Shown: positions 26,208-37,175 of the stretch, piece by piece
Position numbering within the stretch: position 1 is the first letter of the stretch
How the letters are laid out: every line of letters begins with the position of its first letter
Source: Caballeronia catudaia
GTDB lineage: Bacteria > Pseudomonadota > Gammaproteobacteria > Burkholderiales > Burkholderiaceae
Assembly: GCF_001544755.2 (NCBI RefSeq)
Contig: NZ_FCOF02000035.1
Coordinates: 1 to 64,000, forward strand
Direction: 5' to 3'
DNA: 64,000 bases
The notes under the pieces: generated by a model
The model's input: only the letters and a program-made list of their open reading frames with translations
What the model was told of the DNA's origin: nothing
Databases searched by the model: none
Program-made: the position numbers and the translations under genes

Positions 26208-26298
26208 TGCCGGCGCGCGCATTCGCGAGTCTGCCGAAGGAAGAGCGAGACCCGAACGCGCGAGCCGTTGATCAACGAACAACGAAAGACACAACATC

Positions 26299-28101
26299 AT
26301 GTCGATGCGATCTGAATACTGCGGTCTGGTGACCGAGGCCCGACTGGGCGAAACCGTCTCGCTGTGCGGCTGGGTGCATCGCCGCCGCGATCACGGCGGC
26401 GTTATCTTCATCGACTTGCGCGATCGCGAAGGGCTCGTTCAGGTCGTCTGCGACCCGGACCGCGCCGAGATGTTCAAGGTGGCCGAAGGCGTGCGCAACG
26501 AATTCTGCGTGCGCGTGCAGGGCGTTGTGCGCAACCGTCCCGAAGGCACCGTCAACGCCAATCTGACGAGCGGCAAGATCGAAGTGCTGTGCCACGAGCT
26601 GACCGTGCTGAACGCGTCGGTCACGCCGCCGTTCCAGCTCGACGACGACAATCTCTCCGAGACCACGCGTCTCACGCATCGCGTGCTCGACCTGCGCCGT
26701 CCGCAGATGCAGAAGAATTTGCGCCTGCGCTATCGCGTCGCGATGGAAGTGCGCAAGTATCTGGACGCCCAAGGTTTCATCGACATCGAAACGCCGATGC
26801 TGACCAAGAGCACGCCGGAAGGCGCGCGCGATTACCTTGTGCCGTCGCGCGTGAACGCCGGCCAGTTCTTCGCGCTGCCGCAATCTCCGCAGCTCTTCAA
26901 GCAGTTGCTGATGGTCGCCAACTTCGACCGTTATTACCAGATCACCAAGTGCTTCCGCGACGAAGACCTGCGCGCCGACCGTCAACCGGAATTCACGCAG
27001 ATCGACTGCGAAACCTCGTTCCTCACCGAGCAGGAAATCCGCGATCTGTTCGAAGCGATGATCCAGCATGTCTTCAAGGAGACGATGGACGTCGAACTGC
27101 CCGCGAAATTCCCGGTCATGCTGTATTCGGAAGCGATGCGCCGCTTCGGTTCGGACAAGCCCGACCTGCGCGTGAAGCTCGAATTCGCCGATCTCACGGA
27201 TGCCGTGAGGGACGTCGACTTCAAGGTGTTCTCGATGCCGGCGAACTCGAAGGATGGCCGCGTCGCTGCCTTGCGTGTGCCGAAGGGCGGCGAGCTCTCG
27301 CGTGGCGACATCGACGGCTATACGGAATTCGTGCGCATCTACGGCGCGAAGGGTCTCGCGTGGATCAAGATCAACGACAAGACCAAAGGCCGCGACGGTC
27401 TGCAAAGCCCGATCGTGAAGAATCTGCATGACGCGGCGATCGCGGCGATCCTCGAGCGCACGGCGGCGGAAGACGGCGACATCATCTTCTTCGCAGCGGA
27501 TCGCGCGAAGGTCGTGAACGACAGCCTCGGCGCGCTGCGCCTGAAGATCGGTCATTCGGAATTCGGCAAGGCCAACGGCCTGCTCGAAACCGGCTGGAAG
27601 CCGCTGTGGGTCATCGACTTCCCGATGTTCGAATTCGATGAGGAAGAGAACCGCCACGTCGCCGCACATCATCCGTTCACGAGCCCGAAGGACGAGCACC
27701 TCGAATATCTCGAAACCGATCCGGGTCGCTGCCTCGCGAAGGCGTACGACATGGTGCTGAACGGCTGGGAAATCGGCGGCGGCTCCGTGCGTATCTTCCA
27801 GGAAGAGGTGCAGAGCAAGGTGTTCCGCGCGCTCAAGATCGGCGCGGAAGAAGCGCGCCTGAAGTTCGGCTTCCTGCTCGACGCGCTGCAGTACGGCGCG
27901 CCGCCGCACGGTGGCATCGCGTTCGGTCTCGACCGCATCGTTACGCTGATGTCAGGCGCCGATTCGATCCGCGACACGATCGCGTTCCCGAAGACGCAAC
28001 GCGCGCAGGACTTGCTCACGCAAGCGCCGAGCGAAGTGGACGAGCGCCAGTTGCGCGAACTGCACATCCGTCTGCGTCAGCCGGAACAGAAGGCGCATTA
28101 A
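26299..28101 (+). CDS. aspS: aspartyl-tRNA synthetase
   Basis: 600 residues, the bacterial-type length including the GAD insertion. N-terminal OB-fold anticodon-binding domain (GWVHRRRDHGGVIFIDLRDREGLVQVV), class II motif 2 (FRDEDLRADRQPEFTQID) and motif 3 (GGIAFGLDRIVTLMSG) are intact. It charges tRNA(Asp); whether it also misacylates tRNA(Asn), as many bacterial AspRS do, cannot be read from here. An intrinsic terminator follows at 28126. Confidence 0.97.
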   Translation: MSMRSEYCGLVTEARLGETVSLCGWVHRRRDHGGVIFIDLRDREGLVQVVCDPDRAEMFKVAEGVRNEFCVRVQGVVRNRPEGTVNANLTSGKIEVLCHELTVLNASVTPPFQLDDDNLSETTRLTHRVLDLRRPQMQKNLRLRYRVAMEVRKYLDAQGFIDIETPMLTKSTPEGARDYLVPSRVNAGQFFALPQSPQLFKQLLMVANFDRYYQITKCFRDEDLRADRQPEFTQIDCETSFLTEQEIRDLFEAMIQHVFKETMDVELPAKFPVMLYSEAMRRFGSDKPDLRVKLEFADLTDAVRDVDFKVFSMPANSKDGRVAALRVPKGGELSRGDIDGYTEFVRIYGAKGLAWIKINDKTKGRDGLQSPIVKNLHDAAIAAILERTAAEDGDIIFFAADRAKVVNDSLGALRLKIGHSEFGKANGLLETGWKPLWVIDFPMFEFDEEENRHVAAHHPFTSPKDEHLEYLETDPGRCLAKAYDMVLNGWEIGGGSVRIFQEEVQSKVFRALKIGAEEARLKFGFLLDALQYGAPPHGGIAFGLDRIVTLMSGADSIRDTIAFPKTQRAQDLLTQAPSEVDERQLRELHIRLRQPEQKAH

Positions 28102-28125
28102 GCAGATTCAGTTGTCGTAGTGATG

Positions 28126-28150
28126 AAAAAGGCGCCGGGTGCGCCTTTTT
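28126..28150 (+). terminator. intrinsic terminator after aspS
   Basis: AAAAAGGCGC / GCGCCTTTTT stem with a 5-nt loop ending in a T tract. An open frame for the downstream nudix gene begins inside it at 28139, which argues for the later start at 28211. Confidence 0.88.
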
Positions 28151-28210
28151 CATTTTTTGCGTTACAGTCTCCAAGCCCATGCAGACAAAGAAACGCGCGT
28201 TCAAAACGAC

Positions 28211-28687
28211 ATGCTCAAGCCGCCGAAAATCCCCGAATCCGTACTCGTCGTCATTCACACGCCGGATCTCGACGTGCTCATCATCGAACGCGCGGATCAC
28301 AAGGGCTTCTGGCAATCGGTGACGGGCTCGAAGGATCGCATCGACGAGCCGTTCATCGAGACCGCCGTGCGCGAAGTGCAGGAAGAGACGGGCATCGTGA
28401 TCGGCGGCGCGCTGGTGCCGGAAGCCGCGCTCATCGACTGGCATCACAGCATTCAGTACGAGATCTATCCGCAATGGCGGCATCGCTATGCGGAAGGCAT
28501 CGTGCACAACACCGAACATCAGTTCAGTCTGTGCGTGCCGCATTGTCTCGAAGTGACACTCGCGCCGCGCGAACACACCGCACACTTGTGGCTGCCGTTC
28601 CGGGAGGCCGCAGACCGGTGCTTCTCGTGGTCGAACCGGGAAGCCATTCTCCAACTGCCCGAGCGCCTCGCGGCGCATAGCCGGTGA
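28211..28687 (+). CDS. nudB: dihydroneopterin triphosphate diphosphatase (Nudix)
   Basis: 158 residues. The Nudix box G-x5-E-x7-REVQEETG-I is present in GSKDRIDEPFIETAVREVQEETGI. The opening KPPKIPESVLVVIHTPDLDVLIIERADH and length fit NudB, which removes pyrophosphate from dihydroneopterin triphosphate in folate synthesis. Start ATG at 28211 is taken from the family N-terminus. Its stop overlaps the GTG of the cardiolipin synthase gene. Confidence 0.88.
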   Translation: MLKPPKIPESVLVVIHTPDLDVLIIERADHKGFWQSVTGSKDRIDEPFIETAVREVQEETGIVIGGALVPEAALIDWHHSIQYEIYPQWRHRYAEGIVHNTEHQFSLCVPHCLEVTLAPREHTAHLWLPFREAADRCFSWSNREAILQLPERLAAHSR

Positions 28688-29973
28688 TCGGACTGCGCCC
28701 TCGGCGCAGTTTCAAGCGGCTGCGCCAGGCGATGTTTTCTGGCCGTCGGCCGCCGCGCTTGTGCTTCACGGCCGGCAATCACGTGCGGCTCTTCAGGACC
28801 GGCGAGCAGTTTTTTCCGGCGTTGATCGAGCGCATCGACAACGCGAAGAAATCAGTGTCGCTGGAAACCTACATCTTCGCCAACGACGACATCGGACGTG
28901 CCGTCTCCGATGCGTTCGTGCGCGCGGCCGAACGCGGCATCACGGTTCGTGTGATCACGGATGGCATCGGCACCCAAAGCAATCTGCCGATGTTCAAGCT
29001 GTGGCAGGAGCGCGGCGTCGAGCATCGCATCTACAACCCGCATCTGTTGTTCGGCCCGCAAGGCTGGTCGCGCACGCATCGCAAGCTCGCGCTGATCGAC
29101 GAGACGTACGCGTTTTGCGGCGGCATCAATATCATCGACGACTACGAACAGAACGGCACGCGCCTCGAATGGCCGCGCTGGGATTTTGCGATGGAAGCGC
29201 AAGGCCCCGTCGTCAAGGACGTGCGCGAGGCGTTCGATCTGCAATGGCAGCGCATTCGTCTCGGCGTGAAACCGCGTCAGCCTTCGCAACCAGGAAGCGA
29301 GCCGCAGGAAGACGAGCGCGCGCCGGGCCGCTGGAACACGCGCCGCGCGATGCTGGCGCGCAGGCGCGCGCGGCTCGGCGAGATTCACGCGGTCGATCAG
29401 CCGTGCATCGCCTTTGTCGCGCGCGACAATCTGCTGAATCGACGCGCGATCGAAAAGGCGTATCTGCGGGCCATCGCGCACGCCGAGAGCGAAGTCTTGC
29501 TCGCGAATCCGTACTTCATGCCAGGGCGCAAGCTGCGGCGCGCGCTCGTTCATGCGGCTGAGCGCGGGGTGCGCGTGTCGCTCGTCATCGGCCGCAAGGA
29601 ATTCGTCGCGCTCGATTACGCCACGCCCTTTCTCTACGGCAACCTGCTGAAGCACGGCGTGCGCATCGCCGAATACGAGAAAACAATGCTTCACGGTAAG
29701 GTCGCTGTCGTGGACGCGGACTGGGCGACGATCGGCTCCTCCAACCTCGATGCGCTTTCACTCGTGCTCAATAACGAGGCTAACATGGTGCTCGTGAATC
29801 ATCCGGAGATTGCCGAATTGCACGACGCGATTCTTCAGGCTTTCGACGAAGGCCGTCCCATCGACGAAAAACACTACGCGTCGCGACCGCTTACCGAGCG
29901 GATGCTTAATTGGCTTGCCTATAACGGCTACCGTCTGATGATGAAAATGATCACCATCGGCCAGTACGATTAA
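28684..29973 (+). CDS. clsB: cardiolipin synthase ClsB type (phospholipase D superfamily)
   Basis: 429 residues with two HxKxxxxD motifs, His132 in HRKLALIDE and His337 in HGKVAVVDADWATIGSSNLD, the active-site pair of phospholipase D-like phosphatidyltransferases. No N-terminal transmembrane helices, which separates it from ClsA and fits ClsB (YbhO). It would make cardiolipin at the inner membrane. Start is GTG at 28684, overlapping the nudB stop (GTGA). Confidence 0.9.
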   Translation: MIGLRPRRSFKRLRQAMFSGRRPPRLCFTAGNHVRLFRTGEQFFPALIERIDNAKKSVSLETYIFANDDIGRAVSDAFVRAAERGITVRVITDGIGTQSNLPMFKLWQERGVEHRIYNPHLLFGPQGWSRTHRKLALIDETYAFCGGINIIDDYEQNGTRLEWPRWDFAMEAQGPVVKDVREAFDLQWQRIRLGVKPRQPSQPGSEPQEDERAPGRWNTRRAMLARRRARLGEIHAVDQPCIAFVARDNLLNRRAIEKAYLRAIAHAESEVLLANPYFMPGRKLRRALVHAAERGVRVSLVIGRKEFVALDYATPFLYGNLLKHGVRIAEYEKTMLHGKVAVVDADWATIGSSNLDALSLVLNNEANMVLVNHPEIAELHDAILQAFDEGRPIDEKHYASRPLTERMLNWLAYNGYRLMMKMITIGQYD

Positions 29974-30140
29974 TCTGGCAATCGGCAGCCAATACGCAAG
30001 AATAAAGGCCGGCAAGCAAATTTAGATAAAGCCTCCCACGAACTGGGAACTCGGGCAGTCACTTACAGGCAGTCCGTACATAAAACGCGACAATGGCCGC
30101 GGGCAATGTTGAGATTTATCCTATAGACATTTCCGGGCGT

Positions 30141-30209
30141 TTTAGAAACGCGTATCTAAAAATTTGCTTGTATCAGAAACGTTCGGCCACAATAATAGAA
30201 CGGCCGTTC
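30141..30209. promoter_or_regulatory. candidate operator region of the TetR gene
   Basis: Contains a perfect 12-bp palindrome GAACGGCCGTTC (30198-30209), a related half-site ACGTTCGGCC just upstream (30178-30187) and a TTTAGA/TCTAAA inverted repeat (30141-30160). A weak -35-like TTGCTT lies at 30164-30169 and an AATAAT box near 30191. The palindrome ends 35 bp before the start codon, where autorepression would be expected. Confidence 0.5.
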
Positions 30210-30244
30210 GATTTTACGGGTCACACAAGAACGGTAGGGACATC

Positions 30245-30919
30245 ATGCGAAAAGGCGAACAGACGCGGGCCGCGATTCTCGACGCAGCATTGGAATTGGC
30301 GAGCCGTGACGGTCTTGAAGGGCTGACGATCGGCCTGTTGGCCGAACGGATGCAGATGAGCAAGAGCGGTGTGTTTGCGCATTTCGGGTCGCGCGAGGAT
30401 CTGCAGGTGGAAGTGGTGCGGGAGTACCACAGGCGCTTCGAAGATGAAGTGTTCTTTCCGAGCCTGCGCGAAGCACGCGGCCTGCCGCGATTGCGCGCGA
30501 TGATGAATCGCTGGATGGAAAAACGCATCCAGGAAGTGACCACGGGTTGTATCTACATCAGCGGAGCGGTCGAGTACGACGACCGAGCCGCGAGCGCCGT
30601 GCGCGAGCAGTTGGTGCACAGCGTGAGCATGTGGCGCGAGGCGCTGTTGCGCGCGATCCGCCAGTCGAAGGACGAAGGGCATCTGAAGGCGGAGACCGAT
30701 CCGCATCTGATGCTGTTCGAGCTGTACAGCTTTACGCTCGGCCTGCATCACGACGCGCGCTTCCTGCATCTGCCGGAAGCGGTGCAACTGACGCGGGACG
30801 CGCTGGAGAAGACGATCGTGTCCTATCAGACGCCGAATGGGAACGCCGAAGCCGGCGCCTCGCAGCCGGCGCCGAACGGGGCCACGAACGCGACTTCGCA
30901 TCAAACCGATAGCCGTTAG
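30245..30919 (+). CDS. TetR family regulator of the adjacent fatty-acid genes
   Basis: 224 residues. The N-terminal TetR HTH is clear (TRAAILDAALELASRDGLEGLTIGLLAERMQMSKSGVFAHFGSREDLQ) and the C-terminal ligand domain ends in a low-complexity tail. Start at 30245 (MRKGEQ) matches the family; the open frame runs back to 30164. It lies 71 bp upstream of an acyl-CoA dehydrogenase gene in the same direction, so it is probably the acyl-CoA-responsive repressor of this beta-oxidation locus. The ligand is inferred from context only. Confidence 0.88.
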   Translation: MRKGEQTRAAILDAALELASRDGLEGLTIGLLAERMQMSKSGVFAHFGSREDLQVEVVREYHRRFEDEVFFPSLREARGLPRLRAMMNRWMEKRIQEVTTGCIYISGAVEYDDRAASAVREQLVHSVSMWREALLRAIRQSKDEGHLKAETDPHLMLFELYSFTLGLHHDARFLHLPEAVQLTRDALEKTIVSYQTPNGNAEAGASQPAPNGATNATSHQTDSR

Positions 30920-30990
30920 CGGCGCCGTTCGCATCGACAAGGTGGTTCGGCGGCGCGCAAACCAGAAGCCCGAGGAAACTGGAGAAACAC

Positions 30991-32778
30991 ATGGGACAGT
31001 ACGCCGCCCCCCTTCGCGACATGCAGTTCGTGCTGCACGAAGTGCTGAAGGTCGAAGCTGAATTGAAGAGCATGCCCAAGCATGCCGACCTCGACGCCGA
31101 CACCATCAATCAGGTGCTCGAGCAAGCCGGCAAGTTCTGCTCTGAAGTCGTGTTTCCGCTCAACCAGAGCGGCGACCGCGAAGGCTGCGCTTACGAGGGC
31201 GACGGCGTCGTGAAGACGCCTGCCGGCTTCAAGGAAGCCTACCGCCAGTACATTGATGCAGGCTGGCCCGCGCTCGGGTGCGATCCCGAGTACGGCGGCC
31301 AGGGCTTGCCCGCGTTCGTGAACAATGCGCTTTACGAAATGCTGAACTCCGCGAACCAGGCCTGGACGATGTATCCGGGTCTTTCGCACGGCGCATACGA
31401 ATGCCTGCACGCGCACGGCACGCCGGAACAGAAATCGACCTATCTGCCGAAGCTCGTCTCGGGCGAGTGGACCGGCACGATGTGCCTGACGGAACCACAT
31501 TGCGGAACGGACCTGGGCATGTTGCGTACGAAGGCCGAGCCGAACTCCGATGGTTCGTACGCGCTCACCGGCACGAAGATCTTTATTTCGAGCGGCGAGC
31601 ACGACATGGCGGAGAACATCGTCCATCTGGTGCTCGCGCGTCTGCCGGGCGCGCCGATGGGCACCAAGGGCATCTCACTCTTCATCGTGCCGAAGTTCTT
31701 ACCGAATGCGAGCGGCGCGGTGGGCCAGCGCAACGGCATCAAGTGCGGCTCGATCGAGCACAAGATGGGCATTCACGGCAACGCGACTTGCGTGATGAAT
31801 CTCGACGGCGCGACGGGCTGGCTCGTCGGCGAGGCGAACAAGGGCTTGAACGCGATGTTCGTGATGATGAACGCGGCGCGCCTGGGCGTCGGCATGCAGG
31901 GGCTCGGTCTCACTGAGGTTGCTTATCAGAACTCGCTCGTGTATGCAAAGGAGCGCTTGCAGATGCGTGCGCTCACGGGCCCGAAAGCGCCCGAGAAGCC
32001 TGCCGATCCGATCATCGTGCATCCGGACGTGCGGCGCATGCTGCTCACACAGAAGGCGTATGCCGAAGCGGGCCGCGCATTCACGTACTGGGCGGCATTG
32101 AACATCGACAAGGAACTCTCGCATGCGGACGAATCCGTGCGCGCGGAGGCGGCTGATTTCGTCGCGCTGCTGACGCCGGTCATCAAGGCCTTCCTGACGG
32201 ACAACGCGTTCGAAGGCACGAACATGGGGATGCAGATCTACGGCGGCCACGGCTTCATTTCCGAATGGGGCATGGAGCAGTATGTTCGCGATGCGCGCAT
32301 CAACATGATCTACGAGGGCACGAACTCGATTCAGGCGCTCGATCTGCTTGGCCGCAAGATTCTCGGCGACATGGGCGCGAAGCTGAAGCGCTTCGGCAAG
32401 CTCGTTTCGGATTTCGTCGAGGCCGAGGGTGTGAAGCCCGAGATGCAGGAGTTCATCAATCCGCTCGCGGATATCGGCGAGAAGGTGCAGAAGCTCACGA
32501 TGGAGATCGGCATGAAGGCCATGCAGAATCCCGATGAGGTTGGCGCTGCGGCCGTGCCTTATATGCGTACCGTCGGGCATCTTGTGTTTTCTTATTTCTG
32601 GGCGCGGATGGCGCGGGTTGCTTTGGATCGCGCGGGTTCCGGCGATGCGTTTTATGTCGCCAAGCTGGCGACTGCGCGGTTTTACTTCGCCAAGCTTTTG
32701 CCTGAGACGGCTTCGACTATTCGTGCTGCGAGGGCCGGTGCCAAGCCGATGATGGATTTCGACGAAGCGCTTTTCTGA
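30991..32778 (+). CDS. acyl-CoA dehydrogenase (long form, C-terminal extension)
   Basis: 595 residues, longer than the usual ~380 because of the additional C-terminal domain found in FadE5-like and dimethylsulfoniopropionyl-CoA dehydrogenase-like proteins. Visible features: the FAD-binding region CLTEPHCGTDLG, the substrate loop NAARLGVGMQG, and YGGHGFISEWGMEQYVRDARINMIYEGTNSIQALDLLGRKIL, which carries the catalytic Glu (IYEGTN). It performs the first step of beta-oxidation. First structural gene after the TetR regulator. Confidence 0.92.
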   Translation: MGQYAAPLRDMQFVLHEVLKVEAELKSMPKHADLDADTINQVLEQAGKFCSEVVFPLNQSGDREGCAYEGDGVVKTPAGFKEAYRQYIDAGWPALGCDPEYGGQGLPAFVNNALYEMLNSANQAWTMYPGLSHGAYECLHAHGTPEQKSTYLPKLVSGEWTGTMCLTEPHCGTDLGMLRTKAEPNSDGSYALTGTKIFISSGEHDMAENIVHLVLARLPGAPMGTKGISLFIVPKFLPNASGAVGQRNGIKCGSIEHKMGIHGNATCVMNLDGATGWLVGEANKGLNAMFVMMNAARLGVGMQGLGLTEVAYQNSLVYAKERLQMRALTGPKAPEKPADPIIVHPDVRRMLLTQKAYAEAGRAFTYWAALNIDKELSHADESVRAEAADFVALLTPVIKAFLTDNAFEGTNMGMQIYGGHGFISEWGMEQYVRDARINMIYEGTNSIQALDLLGRKILGDMGAKLKRFGKLVSDFVEAEGVKPEMQEFINPLADIGEKVQKLTMEIGMKAMQNPDEVGAAAVPYMRTVGHLVFSYFWARMARVALDRAGSGDAFYVAKLATARFYFAKLLPETASTIRAARAGAKPMMDFDEALF

Positions 32779-32840
32779 TTGCTTTTGTCGTTTGCGTTGG
32801 TTTTCGTGGAATCCTGCTTTCGTGTTGGTTTATTAGCGTT

Positions 32841-33388
32841 GCCCGTGTGCGGGGCGGCAGTCACTTTCTTTGCTGCTGCAAAGAAAGTAACCAAAGAAAG
32901 CAGCTTCTCCCAGCCTAAGCACTTCACGCCGGCCGCGGCACAGGCGATTGGCTGAATGGAACCCGGAGTAGCGAGTGCCCTCACAAGCAGAATCGGGCTT
33001 GGATCGCACACGGTCTGCCGCCCTATAACGTCAAGCGTGCAGGTTCAGCACAAAATTGCTTCGGCACAGCGCTACGCGCTGCCGCCGGGTTTGCAAGGGA
33101 AACCAACGGTATGCTTAGCAATACGCAAGCTCACGCAAACCTGATTGACCGGTCGGCCGCGAAGCGGGCTGGAGCTAAATGGTGCTGAACCAGTCAGTAG
33201 TGCGGTGCGATGTGACGGATCGTGCGCGATCCGAGCCCGGTGAGACCTACGAGGGTACTCGCTACTGCCGGACCACGAGAGTAGTTCTGCGCCGCGGCCG
33301 GTATGAAGTGCTTAGGCTGGGGATAGCTGTTTCTTTGGTCACTTTCTTTGCAGCAGCAAAGAAAGTGACTGCCGCCCCGCACAGGGGC
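32841..33388. repeat. ~548-bp imperfect palindromic repeat element
   Basis: Two inverted arms of about 220 bp flank a centre of roughly 110 bp. The outer ~100 bp match almost perfectly (32841-32944 against the reverse complement of 33286-33388); inner parts diverge but still align, down to GGTTCAGCAC (33042-33051) paired with GTGCTGAACC (33182-33191). Each outer arm contains a hairpin with an 11-12 bp stem, ACTTTCTTTGC/GCAAAGAAAGT. It fills most of the 692-bp gap between the acyl-CoA dehydrogenase and the FadN-like gene. From memory, the arm sequence recurs in many intergenic regions of Burkholderia and Paraburkholderia. Confidence 0.85.
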
Positions 33389-33470
33389 AGAGCAAATAGA
33401 CCGACACGAAATCAGGATTCCAAAAAAGAAGCAAAACCAAATCATCACGAACACTAGGAGTGACCCCCTC

Positions 33471-35900
33471 GTGAGTAATCTGAAAATCAAAAAAGCCGCC
33501 GTGCTCGGCGCAGGCGTGATGGGTGCGCAGATCGCCGCGCATCTGATCAACGCCCGCGTCCCGGTGATGCTCTATGACCTTCCGTCAAAGGAAGGCCCGA
33601 AGAACGCCATCGCGCTGAAAGCGATAGACAACCTCAAAAAGCTCTCCCCAGCACCGCTGGGAATAAAAGACGACGCGCACTACATCGAGCCCGCGAACTA
33701 CGACGACGACATCGAGCAACTCAAAACCTGCGATCTCGTGATCGAAGCCATCGCCGAGCGCATGGACTGGAAGCACGATCTCTACAAGAAGGTCTCGCCG
33801 CATATCGCGCCGAACGCGATCTTCGCGACCAATACATCGGGTCTGTCGATCACCGAGTTATCGGAAGGCTTCGGCGACGAACTCAAAGCGCGTTTCTGCG
33901 GCGTGCATTTCTTCAATCCGCCGCGCTACATGCATCTGGTCGAGCTCATCCCGACCACGGCAACGAAACCCGAAATCCTCGATCAGCTCGAAACCTTCCT
34001 GACGAGCGTGGTCGGCAAGGGCGTCGTGCGCGCGAAAGACACGCCGAACTTCATCGCGAATCGCGTGGGCGTTTTTTCGATTCTCGCGGTGATCGCGGAA
34101 GCGGAAAAATTCGGCCTGCGTTTCGATGAAGTCGACGATCTCACTGGCTCGCGTCTCGGCCGCGCGAAATCGGCAACCTTCCGCACTGCGGATGTCGTCG
34201 GTCTCGACACGATGGCGCACGTCATCAAGACGATGCAGGACAACCTGCCCGACGATCCCTTCTTCGCCGTCTACAAGACGCCGCCCGTGCTCGAAGCGCT
34301 CGTGCAAAACGGCGCGCTCGGCCAGAAAGCCGGCGCCGGTTTCTATCGCAAGGAAGGCAAGGCGATCAAGGTGCTCGACCCGAAGACCGCGTCCTATGTC
34401 GATGGCGGCGCGAAGGCCGACGAACTCATCGGCCGGATTCTCAAGCGCCCGCCCGCCGAGCGCTTCAAGCTCCTGCGCGAAACGGACAACAAACAGGCGC
34501 AATTCCTCTGGGCGATCTTCCGCGACGTGTTCCATTACATCGCGGTGCATCTGGAATCGATCGCCGACAACGCGCGCGACGTCGATCTCGCGATCCGCTG
34601 GGGCTTCGGCTGGAATCAGGGGCCGTTCGAAAGCTGGCAAGCGGCGGGCTGGCAGCAGATCGCGCAGTGGGTGCAAGAAGATATCGATGCAGGCAAGGCG
34701 CTCTCGAACGCGCCGCTGCCCGCGTGGGTGCTCGACGGTCCCGTCGCCGCGAAGAACGGCGTGCACACGAACGAAGGCTCGTGGTCGCCTGCCGCGCGTC
34801 GCTTCGTTGCGCGTTCGACGTTGCCCGTGTACGAGAAGCAAGTGTTCCGCGCGCCGCTCGAAGGTGAGTCGGGCGCCGATCCGAAGACGTTCGGCAAGAC
34901 TCTCTTCGAAACCGAAAACGTCCGCGCCTGGCTCGATCGCGACGACAGCGACATCGTTATCGTCTCGTTCAAGACGAAGATGAACACGATCGGCCCCGGC
35001 GTGATCGACGGTCTCACGCAAGCGATCGAACTCGCGGAGAAGGAATACGCGGGCGTCGTGATCTGGCAACCGACTTCGCTGCAACTCGGCGCGCCGGGCG
35101 GACCGTTCTCGGCAGGCGCGAATCTCGAAGAAGCGATGCCCGCGTTCATGATGGGCGGCGCGAAAGGCATCGAGCCGTTCGTGAAGAAATTCCAGCAAGG
35201 CATGTTGCGCGTGAAATACGCGAACGTGCCGGTCGTGGCGGCGGTGTCGGGCATCGCGCTCGGCGGCGGCTGTGAGCTGCTGCTGCAATCGGCTGCGCGC
35301 GTCGCGCATGTCGAAAGCTATATCGGTCTCGTGGAAGTGGGCGTCGGTCTCGTGCCCGCGGGCGGCGGCCTGAAGGAAGCCGCGTTGCGCGCAGCCGAGG
35401 CCGCGAGCGCCGTCAACGCGACGACCGATCTGCTCAAGTTCCTGCAAAAGCCGTTCGAAAACGCGGCGATGGCAAAGGTCTCGTCCTCCGCATTCGATGC
35501 CCGCGCGATGGGTTATCTGAAGCCGTCCGACACGATCGTCTTCAACGTGCACGAACTGCTCGACATCGCGAAGAAGGAAGCGCGCGCGTTGAGCGCATCG
35601 GGTTATCGGCCGCCGTTGCGCGTGAAGCAGGTGCCGGTTGCGGGCCGCTCGGCGATCTCGACCATCAAGGCGTCGCTGGTCAATATGCGCGATGGGCGCT
35701 TCATCAGCGATCACGATTATCTGATCGCGAGCCGCATCGCCGAAGCAGTGTGTGGCGGCGATGTCGAAGCGGGCAGTCTCGTCGACGAGGAATGGCTGCT
35801 GGCGCTGGAGCGCCGCGCGTTCGTCGAACTGCTCGGCACGCAAAAGACGCAAGAGCGAATCATGGGCATGTTGCAGACCGGCAAGCCGGTTCGTAACTAA
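33471..35900 (+). CDS. 3-hydroxyacyl-CoA dehydrogenase / enoyl-CoA hydratase fusion (FadN type)
   Basis: 809 residues. The N-terminal half is the NAD-binding dehydrogenase: Rossmann motif GAGVMGAQIAAHL at residues 12-24, catalytic His region CGVHFFNPPRYMHLVE. The C-terminal half is a crotonase domain with FSAGANLEEA, GGGCELLLQ (hydratase Glu) and GLVEVGVGLVPAGGG (second Glu). This order, dehydrogenase first, is that of Bacillus FadN rather than E. coli FadB. GTG start at 33471 is preceded by AGGAG. It is followed by a thiolase gene. Confidence 0.92.
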   Translation: MSNLKIKKAAVLGAGVMGAQIAAHLINARVPVMLYDLPSKEGPKNAIALKAIDNLKKLSPAPLGIKDDAHYIEPANYDDDIEQLKTCDLVIEAIAERMDWKHDLYKKVSPHIAPNAIFATNTSGLSITELSEGFGDELKARFCGVHFFNPPRYMHLVELIPTTATKPEILDQLETFLTSVVGKGVVRAKDTPNFIANRVGVFSILAVIAEAEKFGLRFDEVDDLTGSRLGRAKSATFRTADVVGLDTMAHVIKTMQDNLPDDPFFAVYKTPPVLEALVQNGALGQKAGAGFYRKEGKAIKVLDPKTASYVDGGAKADELIGRILKRPPAERFKLLRETDNKQAQFLWAIFRDVFHYIAVHLESIADNARDVDLAIRWGFGWNQGPFESWQAAGWQQIAQWVQEDIDAGKALSNAPLPAWVLDGPVAAKNGVHTNEGSWSPAARRFVARSTLPVYEKQVFRAPLEGESGADPKTFGKTLFETENVRAWLDRDDSDIVIVSFKTKMNTIGPGVIDGLTQAIELAEKEYAGVVIWQPTSLQLGAPGGPFSAGANLEEAMPAFMMGGAKGIEPFVKKFQQGMLRVKYANVPVVAAVSGIALGGGCELLLQSAARVAHVESYIGLVEVGVGLVPAGGGLKEAALRAAEAASAVNATTDLLKFLQKPFENAAMAKVSSSAFDARAMGYLKPSDTIVFNVHELLDIAKKEARALSASGYRPPLRVKQVPVAGRSAISTIKASLVNMRDGRFISDHDYLIASRIAEAVCGGDVEAGSLVDEEWLLALERRAFVELLGTQKTQERIMGMLQTGKPVRN

Positions 35901-35919
35901 TCGCGGAGCGAAACAAGCA

Positions 35920-37119
<1,200 letters not shown>

Positions 37120-37175
37120 TCCATGCGCGTCCACGCGTCGCGAAGGCGCGTGGATTGCGCCAAAGGAGACAACGT

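Noticed and set aside
28139..28210. An earlier start for nudB within the aspS terminator
   Set aside because: It would place the start codon in a terminator stem and add residues absent from the family; the ATG at 28211 fits better.
32682..33550. Short frames inside the palindromic element, e.g. a minus-strand peptide containing VTFFAAAKKVTAAPH
   Set aside because: They are translations of the repeat hairpin and recur in both arms. The repeat explains them better than a gene.
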